In this document: positions 26,958 to 35,275 of the stretch, one piece after another
Layout of the letters: each line of letters opens with the position of its first letter
Position numbering within the stretch: the stretch's first letter is position 1
NCBI GenBank assembly: GCA_003152325.1
Contig: PLZX01000375.1
Span: 1 to 35,569 of the forward strand
Reading direction: 5' to 3'
From: Bryobacterales bacterium
GTDB taxonomy: Bacteria > Acidobacteriota > Terriglobia > Bryobacterales > Bryobacteraceae
Length of the DNA stretch: 35,569 nucleotides
The notes under the pieces: generated by a model
Database searches by the model: none
Seen by the model: only the letters and a program-made list of their open reading frames with translations
Told to the model about the DNA's origin: nothing
Program-made: the position numbers and the translations under genes

Positions 26958-27893
26958 TTAGAAGGCAGTCGCGGCAACGCCCTTTAGACCCAGGATTTGA
27001 CGCATCTCGTCCGGCGTTGCGATCTCCCTGTCGAATTCGCGCGCCAGCCGCACCACTTTCTCGACCAGTTCCGCATTGGTGGCCAGGCGACCTCGTCCGA
27101 CAAAGATGTTGTCCTCCAATCCGACGCGGACATGCCCTCCCATCATGATCGCCATGGCAGCCATGTTGAATTCGGCCGGATACCCGACGCCGATCACCGA
27201 CCAGCGGTAGTTCTCTGTGCCGAACAGCCGGTCGGCGGTCTGCTTCATCACCATCAGGTCTTCCGGCGTGGCGGCCAGCCCGCCCAGAACGCCTAGGACG
27301 AATTGAATCCAGAACGGAGGCTTCGCAATGCCGTTCTTCATCAGGAACCGCAGGTTATATAGGTGGCCCACATCGTATGCCTCGAACTCCGGACGGACCC
27401 CGTGTTGCGCAAACGCAGCGCTATAGGTTTCCATGTCGCCGAAGGTGTTGCGGAAGATGAAGTCCTTGGTGCCGGCGGCGTATGCCTGCTCCCAATCATA
27501 TTTGTAGTCTTCCGGCTTATACCGGCGGGCAACCGGATGAATCGAGAAATTGATGCTCCCCAAGTTGAACGACGCCAGCTCCGGCTGGTAACGCGGAATC
27601 ACGCGCAACCGGTCCTGTGGAGACATTCCCATGCCGCCGCCAGTGGTGATGCCAATCACCGCATCGCAGCCTGCGTTGATGCCTCGCAAGATGGGTTCGA
27701 AAAGATCCGGGTCCGACAGCGGCCTGCCGTTTTGCGGATCTCGGGCGTGCACGTGAACCGCGGCGGCTCCGGCCTTGCGGCAGGCAATCGCATCCGCAAT
27801 CAGGTGCTCCGGCGTGAACGGCAAATGGGGCGACTGCGTCGGGATGGTAATGGCGCCCGTCAGCGCCGAAGTAATAATCAACTTCTCAGCCAT
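26958..27893 (-). CDS. BKACE family beta-keto acid cleavage enzyme (3-keto-5-aminohexanoate cleavage / triacetate lyase-like)
   Basis: MAEKLIITSALTGAITIPTQSPHLPFTPEHLIADAIACRKAGAAAVHVHARDP; GITTGGGMGMSPQDRLRVI; GGHVRVGLEDNIFVGRGRLATNAELVEKVVRLA. Confidence 0.92.
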   Translation of the reverse strand: MAEKLIITSALTGAITIPTQSPHLPFTPEHLIADAIACRKAGAAAVHVHARDPQNGRPLSDPDLFEPILRGINAGCDAVIGITTGGGMGMSPQDRLRVIPRYQPELASFNLGSINFSIHPVARRYKPEDYKYDWEQAYAAGTKDFIFRNTFGDMETYSAAFAQHGVRPEFEAYDVGHLYNLRFLMKNGIAKPPFWIQFVLGVLGGLAATPEDLMVMKQTADRLFGTENYRWSVIGVGYPAEFNMAAMAIMMGGHVRVGLEDNIFVGRGRLATNAELVEKVVRLAREFDREIATPDEMRQILGLKGVAATAF

Positions 27894-27912
27894 GGCACGC
27901 TCCGTATTTCGT

Positions 27913-27938
27913 GATACGATAGTACTGCATTGCAGTAC
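27913..27938. promoter_or_regulatory. Candidate operator in central divergent promoter: GATACGATA followed by perfect inverted repeat GTACTGCA-T-TGCAGTAC
   Basis: 8-bp perfect arms (27922-27938), adjacent GATACG shared with other sites. Confidence 0.65.
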
Positions 27939-28038
27939 ATAAGACAAGAGCATCTTTTGTCCATTCAGGCTCCGCCTGCAGCCCTTCGCCCACGTCATGG
28001 CCGGCACGAACCCGATGCCGCGTTCAAGGAGCTTCGGT

Positions 28039-28293
28039 ATGCATATCATCAAGATCGATCTGGAAAAGTGTATTGGCTGTAAGGAATGCTACTGGGCTTG
28101 CTTCGTGGATGTCATCCGCTGGGATGACGCGCAAGACCGGCCGGTGGTGGCCTACCCCGAAGAGTGCGCTACCTGCAACTGGTGTGAGTTGTCCTGCTGC
28201 AACGAAGCCGTTGAAGTAATCCCCGTCAATCCAGTTCCCTACCCCGAACCCTACCCGAAGTTCGCCTACCCGGCCTCATACGTCACTTCTTGA
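28039..28293 (+). CDS. 4Fe-4S ferredoxin-type protein
   Basis: MHIIKIDLEKCIGCKECYWACFVDVIRWDD...YPEECATCNWCELSCCNEAVEVIP. Confidence 0.9.
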   Translation: MHIIKIDLEKCIGCKECYWACFVDVIRWDDAQDRPVVAYPEECATCNWCELSCCNEAVEVIPVNPVPYPEPYPKFAYPASYVTS

Positions 28294-28326
28294 GCGATCG
28301 CCGCGGAAGTAGAAGGAGATAGAGTT

Positions 28327-30051
28327 ATGCCTGATTTGACAAACCTCGGAGAGGTGTTTCAGACGGATGTCCTGATCCTCGGCGGCGGCCTGGCCGGGCT
28401 CATCGTAGCCTGCAGGATCAAGGAGACCAACGGCGACACTGATGTGCTGGTGGTTGAGAAATCCACGGCGGGTTCTGCTGGCGGCAAGGCCAACAAGGGC
28501 GCCGGTGTGATGTGGGTCATGGATGAGACCGACGATGTGGATGCATTCCGCGAGTATTACTGCAAAGTCCACGGGCACGACCTGTGTGATCAGGAACTGC
28601 TCGAAAAGCTCTGCGGTTCCACGCTCGAAATGGTGAGACATCTGGAGCGATGGGGGATCGATATTAAGCGGGAAGCTGACGGCCGGTTGGCTAGGCTGGA
28701 GGCCCTTCCCCTATGGTCGCTCTGCGCGTACGATCTGGACATTTTGAACAAGTTGAAGGCAAGGGCCGTCCAACTCGGGGTGAAGACCCTCGATAAAACC
28801 CAGTCGGTCGAGCTGCTGACCGAAGCGAATCGCGTGGTGGGCGCCGTCGGTTTCGACCTGATCGATGGCACTTACCGCATCTTCAAGAGCAAAGCCGTTG
28901 TACTCGCCACTGGATCCTGCAATTGGATGGTAAGCAACATGTGGTTCTCCGGGCGCGGAGACGGCATCGCAGCCGCATACCGCGCCGGCGCTGAACTGCG
29001 CAACGCCGAGTTCTCCAATTTTTACAACCTCGGCGTCCGCGGCAGCATGGAAGCCCTGGTGGGCGGCCAGTTCGCGCTCTACAACAGCGAAGGCGAGTAT
29101 CTTGCTGCTAAGTACTGTGGGGACTCCGAAGTGGACATCGATATCGGCATCCTGCTGGGTATGGAAAAAGAGGTGATGGAAGGAAGAGGCCCGATCGTAT
29201 TTGAAGAATCGGAATTCTTCGCCAACAATGCGATCGGCGCCAGCGGGCTTCTCTTCCGGTGGAAGCGGCCGGTGGCCGACGCATTCTGGCACAGGCTCAT
29301 GGAGAAGCAGGCTAAGTATAACTCGGATACCGCGTGGAGGCCGGAAGTCATCCCTATGTTTATCGGTGAGTTCGCTGCGATGAAGACCGATCACGATATG
29401 CGCACCACTTTGGAAGGTGCGTGGGCTCTCGGTGACACCAACCGCACGGGATCAGGCTGGTCCGGAGCGCGGCCGCACCCATCCGGACTCAGAGGGTCGG
29501 GGCTAACGTGGGCCGCCGTTTCGGCGCTCCTCAGCGAGAAGTCCCTGGTACAGTATGCCAAAGAGGCTGCCGAGCCTAAGATCGACCCCGAACAGGTGAG
29601 CGCCTTCAAGGAACAGATCTATACTCCGATGAAGCGGGAAGGCGGCCTTTCGCCCAGGGACGCCATCCGCCGATTGCAGGAAGTGCTGACGCCTCCCAGA
29701 TTCGGCGTGCGCAAAAGCAAGGAACGCATCGAGGAAGCGCTAGTCCGAGTGCGCGAGGTCTGGCACCAGGCCGAAACCGAAGTCACCGCGGCCAAAGACT
29801 GGCACATGCTGGGTCTGTGTTCGGACCTCAGGAACATGACCCAGTGTGCCGACCTCTATTACACAGCCTGCCTTGCTCGCACAGAAAGCCGGGGCTGGCA
29901 CTACAGAGAGGACTTCCCGGCTCGCGACGACGAAAAGTGGCTCCGCTGGATTGATTTGAAGCAGAACGACGGTAAGACCGCAATTTCCACGCATAGGATA
30001 CCCATAGAGCGTTATAAGACGAAGCCGGAAGTAGTGACAGCGGTGCGCTGA
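28327..30051 (+). CDS. FAD-binding fumarate reductase / adenylylsulfate reductase alpha-like flavoprotein
   Basis: TDVLILGGGLAGLIVACRIKETNGDTDVLVVEKS; AVVLATGSCNWMVSNMWFSGRGDGIAAAYRAGAELRNAEFSNF; TLEGAWALGDTNRTGSGWSGA. Confidence 0.85.
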   Translation: MPDLTNLGEVFQTDVLILGGGLAGLIVACRIKETNGDTDVLVVEKSTAGSAGGKANKGAGVMWVMDETDDVDAFREYYCKVHGHDLCDQELLEKLCGSTLEMVRHLERWGIDIKREADGRLARLEALPLWSLCAYDLDILNKLKARAVQLGVKTLDKTQSVELLTEANRVVGAVGFDLIDGTYRIFKSKAVVLATGSCNWMVSNMWFSGRGDGIAAAYRAGAELRNAEFSNFYNLGVRGSMEALVGGQFALYNSEGEYLAAKYCGDSEVDIDIGILLGMEKEVMEGRGPIVFEESEFFANNAIGASGLLFRWKRPVADAFWHRLMEKQAKYNSDTAWRPEVIPMFIGEFAAMKTDHDMRTTLEGAWALGDTNRTGSGWSGARPHPSGLRGSGLTWAAVSALLSEKSLVQYAKEAAEPKIDPEQVSAFKEQIYTPMKREGGLSPRDAIRRLQEVLTPPRFGVRKSKERIEEALVRVREVWHQAETEVTAAKDWHMLGLCSDLRNMTQCADLYYTACLARTESRGWHYREDFPARDDEKWLRWIDLKQNDGKTAISTHRIPIERYKTKPEVVTAVR

Positions 30052-30080
30052 AGCGCACTCGTGGGACATGAGGTGAAGTG

Positions 30081-30917
30081 ATGACCGCTATTCAGACAGA
30101 CTTGACTGCCGCCGAAAAGGCGAAACCCTACTCCAAGTATTTCTATCGTCCGCCCGCCCAACCCGTACCGGAAAGGTTGGCGGTGATGGATAAGCCCATG
30201 GATCCATCCAAGGCGTTGCCCGTCGAGCGCATCAACGATCTGCTCAATCCGGGGTATTTCGAGGCGGAGTCGGGATGGTGTGTCCTGCCCAATGGCGCCG
30301 GCTACGTGGCCAATCACACCGTCATGCCCGGCGTCACGGTAGACATGATCGACTGGTGGATGGCGTGGCACGGCCTGGAAGATCTCCGTTACAGGATCTG
30401 GTTCCCGGCGGGGCACTACGGCGTTTCCATGAGCGAGAAAGACCGAGCTAAAATCCTCAATCCAAACCGCCCGATGGCGCGGAAGCTATCGGGTGTCACT
30501 CACTTTGTCATCGAGAACGTCGGCGGCCCTAGCGCCGAGAAGATCGCAATCAGTTTCATGTCCCCGGAAGACGTCGGCTTCGACATGGCCAGGTTCCACG
30601 CCCCCAATGTCGGGACCATCGTGGCGGCGAACGGCGTCTCCCTGATGTTGAACCCGCCACCCGGCGTTCCGAATTTCAAGGCGCCGGCCTTCATGATTCA
30701 TTTCATCCGCGAAGTCCCTCGCGGCATCGAATATCGGACGCGCTTCTGGCTCGGCTATCATATCCTGAACCGCAAACCGTGGTTCCTGTTGCCCGGAGGC
30801 GTGAGGATTCCGGAGTTTGTTTCTCGCGGCCTGGCCATTCACAACGTATGCGAATACACCAACCTCGGGTCCTTCCTCCCGCAGTTGTACGAAGAACAGA
30901 ACGGGGTCCTTGCCTGA
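30081..30917 (+). CDS. PhlG / phloretin-hydrolase-like C-C hydrolase (DAPG hydrolase family), copy 2
   Basis: MIDWWMAWHGLEDLRYRIWFPAGHYGV; GVTHFVIENVGG; GLAIHNVCEYTNLGSFLPQLYEE; parallel to 23878..24789. Confidence 0.8.
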   Translation: MTAIQTDLTAAEKAKPYSKYFYRPPAQPVPERLAVMDKPMDPSKALPVERINDLLNPGYFEAESGWCVLPNGAGYVANHTVMPGVTVDMIDWWMAWHGLEDLRYRIWFPAGHYGVSMSEKDRAKILNPNRPMARKLSGVTHFVIENVGGPSAEKIAISFMSPEDVGFDMARFHAPNVGTIVAANGVSLMLNPPPGVPNFKAPAFMIHFIREVPRGIEYRTRFWLGYHILNRKPWFLLPGGVRIPEFVSRGLAIHNVCEYTNLGSFLPQLYEEQNGVLA

Positions 30918-32008
30918 AGACCGGCACCGCCTCGCTTGCGGCCGTGTTTCGTGCCGCGGGTGAGCCGCTCACGCTTGAGCAGTTTCCTATTCCCGCGTTG
31001 GCGGCCGGTGAATTGCTCGTTCGCGTGCGCTGCGCCACCATTTGCGGCAGCGATCTGCATTCCTGTTTCGGACGCCGCCCCTCGCCCACACCAGGCATCC
31101 TGGGCCACGAAATGGTGGGCGAGATCGCCGGCATTGGCCCTGGCGGTGGCCTGGATTATCGCGGCACGCCGCTCCAACTCGCAGATCGCGTCACATGGTC
31201 CATGGTGTGGAGTTGCGGCCAATGCTTCTATTGCCGCCACGGATTGCGGCCGAAGTGCGATCGCTTGATGAAATTCGGTCATGAGAAACTTATCCCGGGT
31301 CGCGCCTTGACGGGCGGCATGGCTGAATACTGTCATTTGCCTCCAGGGACCGCGATCTTCCGTGTCCCGTCGAACGTGCCGGATTCAGTGGCCTGCCCGG
31401 CCAATTGCGCCACCGCAACAGTGGTGGCCGTGTTTCGCCATGCCGGTCCGGTGACAGGCGAAGTAGTAATAATCCATGGCGCGGGAATGCTGGGACTGAC
31501 GGCATGCGCGATGGCAGCCACCGCGGGCGCCGCCCACGTAGTCGTCATCGAGCCAGACCCAGGTCGACGCCAGCGTGCGTTGCGATTCGGCGCCGACGTG
31601 GCGCTCGACAGTGCGCAGCCGCCCGCTACAATCGTCGAGCATGTACTCGAATTGAGCTCCGGACGAGGAGCCGATGCGGCTTTGGAATTCGCCGGCTATC
31701 CGGAATCGGTCGAACTCGGCGTCCAGCTCCTTCGCCCCGGCGGCAGGTTCGTAATCGCCGGCGCCACGTTTCCCACGCCTCCGGTACAACTCTCCGCCGA
31801 ACATATCGTGCGGCGCATGTTGCGGCTCACTGGCGTCTATAACTACTCCCCGGAGGATTTGGAAAACGCCCTTGCCTTTCTGTCCGGCGCTGTGGACCGC
31901 TATCCTTTTCAGGAACTGGTGGAGGCCAACTATCCGCTTCGCGAGGTCAATGCCGCCATCGCGTTTGCCGAGAGAGAGCGCCCAACGCGCGTCGCCCTTG
32001 TCCCTTGA
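30914..32008 (+). CDS. Zinc-dependent alcohol dehydrogenase (MDR family; resembles phosphonate-associated ADH type)
   Basis: CATICGSDLHSCFGRRPSPTPGILGHEMVGEIAGIG; SCGQCFYCRHGLRPKCDRLMKFGHE; VVIIHGAGMLGLTACAMA; start codon uncertain (non-ATG, overlaps preceding gene). Confidence 0.85.
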   Translation: MKTGTASLAAVFRAAGEPLTLEQFPIPALAAGELLVRVRCATICGSDLHSCFGRRPSPTPGILGHEMVGEIAGIGPGGGLDYRGTPLQLADRVTWSMVWSCGQCFYCRHGLRPKCDRLMKFGHEKLIPGRALTGGMAEYCHLPPGTAIFRVPSNVPDSVACPANCATATVVAVFRHAGPVTGEVVIIHGAGMLGLTACAMAATAGAAHVVVIEPDPGRRQRALRFGADVALDSAQPPATIVEHVLELSSGRGADAALEFAGYPESVELGVQLLRPGGRFVIAGATFPTPPVQLSAEHIVRRMLRLTGVYNYSPEDLENALAFLSGAVDRYPFQELVEANYPLREVNAAIAFAERERPTRVALVP

Positions 32009-32044
32009 GCACAAAATCATGAGGCCGCTTTTTGCGGAGCAGGA

Positions 32045-32866
32045 ATGAGTCAGAATATGCAATCGCACGGTGTCCGCGCCGTCATCTTCGACATATCCGG
32101 CACCACTCTTGACTTCGGCAGTCGCGGGCCCGTCGTGGCCTTCGTGGAACTCTTCGGCCGGCACGGGGTAGCCGTCACGGAGGCGGAAGCTCGCGCTCCC
32201 ATGGGCATCCACAAGAAGGATCACATCTGGGCCATGCTCACGGATGCCTCAATCGCAGAGCGCTGGAAGCGAGTCGCTGGCGCGGCCCCGGCACTTGAGG
32301 ACCTCGATCGCCTCTACGCGGAATTTACGTCGCTGCTGGTGGAGGTGCTGAAGCGTCACTGCGACGTGATTCCGGGCGTGCCGGAAGTGGTGCGAGAACT
32401 GCGCGCTCGCGGCATCAAGATCGCCAATACCACCGGCTTCGATTCCGCCATGATGGTTGACCTCATCCGCCTTGCCGCCGAGGGCGGCTATACGCCCGAT
32501 CTGTGGGTGTGCCCGGACCACGTCGGCATAGGGCGTCCCGCACCTTGGATGGCCTTCCACGCCGCCAGGCAACTCGACATATACCCCATGTCAACCTTCG
32601 TCAAGGTTGGAGACACTCTGGCAGACGTTCAGGAAGCACATGCGGCAGGGATGTGGGCTGTCTCGGTGCTGCGGCACGGCAATGAAGTCGGATTGTCCCG
32701 CGAGGCCCTGAGCCAGCTTTCGCCCGCCGAATGGGACCAGCGCATGAGCCACGCACGTGGCCGCCTCGCCGCAAAGGGCCCTCACTACATCATCGACAGC
32801 ACCGCCAATCTGATTCCGGTGGTGGACAGCATCACCGCGCGCCTGGTGCGTGGTGAACGTCCATAA
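32045..32866 (+). CDS. HAD-family phosphonoacetaldehyde-hydrolase (phosphonatase)-like protein
   Basis: AVIFDISGTTLDFGSRGPVVAF; PMGIHKKDHIWAML (Schiff-base Lys context); GRPAPWMAFHAARQLDIYPMSTFVKVGDTLADVQEAHAAGMWAVSVL. Confidence 0.8.
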   Translation: MSQNMQSHGVRAVIFDISGTTLDFGSRGPVVAFVELFGRHGVAVTEAEARAPMGIHKKDHIWAMLTDASIAERWKRVAGAAPALEDLDRLYAEFTSLLVEVLKRHCDVIPGVPEVVRELRARGIKIANTTGFDSAMMVDLIRLAAEGGYTPDLWVCPDHVGIGRPAPWMAFHAARQLDIYPMSTFVKVGDTLADVQEAHAAGMWAVSVLRHGNEVGLSREALSQLSPAEWDQRMSHARGRLAAKGPHYIIDSTANLIPVVDSITARLVRGERP

Positions 32867-32949
32867 TCAAATTCCTCAATCCCTCACGTGAAATAAGATA
32901 TAAAGGGATTATTATAAATGGCTGAACCTCGCGTTTCCATGGGCCGGCG

Positions 32950-33164
32950 CGCGTTCGGAACGCACGGCCGGCCTGATCGCCGCGGCCCTGGCGACGCTCG
33001 GTGTGACACGCGGCTTCGTGGTCCATGGCTCGGACGGCCTGGACGAAATCACCACAACCCGTCTGGAGGGAGAACTCGGATGGTCGGCGGCGATGCGATC
33101 TCCGTTCAAGAGGCACGTTGAAAAACTCATAGAGGCCGAAAGGAAGAAGTCGGCGAAACGGTGA
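32950..33164 (+). pseudogene. Remnant resembling a segment of anthranilate phosphoribosyltransferase (trpD)
   Basis: Read-through gives RTAGLIAAALATLGVTRGFVVHGSDGLDEITTT (TrpD-like VVHGxDGLDEI motif) with no full-length gene around it. Confidence 0.55.
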
Positions 33165-33203
33165 AAGCGGGTGGCGTGGGTGGGGCGGGATGCTGTGGTG
33201 CAC

Positions 33204-33461
33204 TCACTTGGCCCTATGCATTCTACGCAGCACCTTCCACGTCGCAACGAGTTGTTGAACTGTGGCGACGAGTGGGAGTCGCTTTCCGTCATAGTGGCAG
33301 TCCGCATACGCCGTCTGGTAAATTTTCTCCACGCCATCCATGCTGAACATCTGCAAACGGCGAGTGAACTCAGAGAGTTGTTCCCGGTTCAGAAATGGCT
33401 TCCGGATTCCGGGCGGCCGGATTTTTGGCAGATTCGCTTTTTTGTTCGCTACAGATGTCAC
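33204..33461 (-). CDS. Small hypothetical protein (weak support)
   Basis: Open reading frame of 85 aa in an otherwise empty region. Confidence 0.25.
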   Translation of the reverse strand: MTSVANKKANLPKIRPPGIRKPFLNREQLSEFTRRLQMFSMDGVEKIYQTAYADCHYDGKRLPLVATVQQLVATWKVLRRMHRAK

Positions 33462-33643
33462 GGAGCCGAAGAATGGAGCACGAAGTTAATTGGGTGGATT
33501 TTCTGCGGGTCCGCGGTGTCGTAATCTATACAAACTGACACCGTGTTCGTCGTTTCGTTGTAGCGCAGGTTCCAAGTAATGCAAACTGGAATGCAAACCA
33601 AAAGCGCAAAATCAAATAACCAGCTTGGTTTCGATGAGTTGGT

Positions 33644-33726
33644 GCGGATGAGAGGACTTGAACCTCCACACCCTTGCGGGTACATGGACCTGAACCATGC
33701 GCGTCTGCCAATTCCGCCACATCCGC
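33644..33726 (-). tRNA. tRNA-Leu (anticodon CAG)
   Basis: Reverse strand GCGGATGTGGCGGAATTGGCAGACGCGCATGGTTCAGGTCCATG...GGTTCAAGTCCTCTCATCCGCA; anticodon loop TTCAGGT between CATGG/CCATG; long variable arm. Confidence 0.95.
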
Positions 33727-33800
33727 ACGTTGGATGGAAACTCCATTTTTTCAGACCGCGAAGCGGGAGTCAACTTTTTCGCGGCGTGCCCGGCGCGGCC

Positions 33801-34229
33801 CTAAACTACGTCCACGCCCATGCTGCGCGCGGTGCCGGCCACCGAACGCATGGCCGCTTCGAGATCGAAGCAGTTCAGGTCCGGCATCTTGATCTTGGCA
33901 ATCTCTTTAATCTGCTCCTGCGTAATCTGGCCGACCTTCGTCTTGTGCGGCTCGGGCGACCCCTTCGCCAAATTGCAGGCGCGCTTAATCAGCACCGGCA
34001 CCGGCGGCGTCTTGGTGATGAACGTGAAAGAGCGGTCCGAAAAAATCGTGATCACCACGGGGATGATCAGGCCTTCCTGGTCCTTGGCGGATGTCTTGGC
34101 GTTGAACGCCTTGCAGAAATCCATGATGTTGACGCCCTGCGGACCGAGCGCGGTTCCAACCGGCGGCGCCGGAGTGGCCTTGCCGGCCGGAATCTGCAAT
34201 TTCACCGATGCGGTAATCTTCTTTGCCAT
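33801..34229 (-). CDS. rplK: 50S ribosomal protein L11
   Basis: [46 protein letters not shown]. Confidence 0.98.
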   Translation of the reverse strand: MAKKITASVKLQIPAGKATPAPPVGTALGPQGVNIMDFCKAFNAKTSAKDQEGLIIPVVITIFSDRSFTFITKTPPVPVLIKRACNLAKGSPEPHKTKVGQITQEQIKEIAKIKMPDLNCFDLEAAMRSVAGTARSMGVDVV

Positions 34230-34230
34230 A

Positions 34231-35010
34231 TCAACCCTTTTCCACTTGCAGGAACTCCAGCTCCACCGGTGTGGCGCGTCCGAAAATTGTCACCATCACG
34301 CGCAGCGTTCCGCGCTCCGCATTGACCTCGTCCACTTTTCCGGAGAAATTCGCGAACGGTCCCTCGACGATGCGCACCGAATCGTTCTTCTCGAACGTCA
34401 TCTTCGGCCGCGGCCGTTCCGCCGAGGACGCCTGCCGGTACAAAATCTGGTTCACTTCTTCCGGGCTCAGCGGCACCGGCGAATTCCCGCCGCCCACAAA
34501 ACCCGTCACGCGCGGCGTATTCTTCACTTCATGCCACAGCGCGTCGCTCATTTCCATTTCCACCAGCACGTAACCGGGATAAACCAGGCGTTTGCTCGTG
34601 ACCTTCTTGCCGTTGCGCAGTTCCACCACTTCCTCGGTGGGGATCAGCACTTGCCCGATCTTGTCCGCGAAACCGAAGGCTTCGGAACGCGTGCGCAACG
34701 ATTCCGCCACCTTGTTCTCAAACCCCGAGTAAGTGTGGATGATATACCACTTCTTCGGAGAGGACTCGTCATACACCGGCGCGGGCGGTACGGCTTCCAC
34801 CGCGGCTTCCTCGCTTGCGGGCGCCGGTTCCGGCGCTGCCTCGGCGGCCGCTTCCGGAGCTTCGATTGGATCGGCCTCTACCGCAACGGGCTCCTCGACG
34901 GCGGCTTCATCGGGTTGCGCCGCGGATTCCGCGGAGACTTCGCCGGCCGGCTCCGCCTCGGCGGATTCTTCCCGCTCTTCCTCCAAGGGTACGTTCTCTT
35001 CAGATTCCAT
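34231..35010 (-). CDS. nusG: Transcription termination/antitermination protein NusG with acidic N-terminal extension
   Basis: [20 protein letters not shown]...; [35 protein letters not shown]. Confidence 0.97.
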   Translation of the reverse strand: MESEENVPLEEEREESAEAEPAGEVSAESAAQPDEAAVEEPVAVEADPIEAPEAAAEAAPEPAPASEEAAVEAVPPAPVYDESSPKKWYIIHTYSGFENKVAESLRTRSEAFGFADKIGQVLIPTEEVVELRNGKKVTSKRLVYPGYVLVEMEMSDALWHEVKNTPRVTGFVGGGNSPVPLSPEEVNQILYRQASSAERPRPKMTFEKNDSVRIVEGPFANFSGKVDEVNAERGTLRVMVTIFGRATPVELEFLQVEKG

Positions 35011-35015
35011 ATGCG

Positions 35016-35231
35016 CTACTTCGAAAAAAACTTCAGCACTCCGGCTACGCCCCGTTGCAGCACAAAGTCCACCATAAAGAAGTAAGTGGCAAAGGCAAAC
35101 ACCGAGAAAATCACCACCGCGGTGGTGCCTTCCACCTGCTTGCGGTTCGGCCAGGTCACGCGACGCATCTCAAGCTTCAAGTCGTTCACGTAATCCTTCG
35201 TGCTGTGCCACCAGTTCGTTCCGTCGGCCAT
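35016..35231 (-). CDS. secE: Preprotein translocase subunit SecE
   Basis: LKLEMRRVTWPNRKQVEGTTAVVIFSVFAFATYFFMVD; located upstream of nusG. Confidence 0.95.
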   Translation of the reverse strand: MADGTNWWHSTKDYVNDLKLEMRRVTWPNRKQVEGTTAVVIFSVFAFATYFFMVDFVLQRGVAGVLKFFSK

Positions 35232-35275
35232 AAATCCTTACCTTGCTGACTCCCAATTGTAAGCGGGATAGCTGG

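Noticed and set aside
31385-32224. Minus-strand ORF of 279 aa
   Set aside because: Antisense to the ADH and HAD genes, low-plausibility translation
33820-35085. Plus-strand ORF of 421 aa
   Set aside because: Lies antisense to rplK, nusG and the 3' part of secE, which are unambiguous
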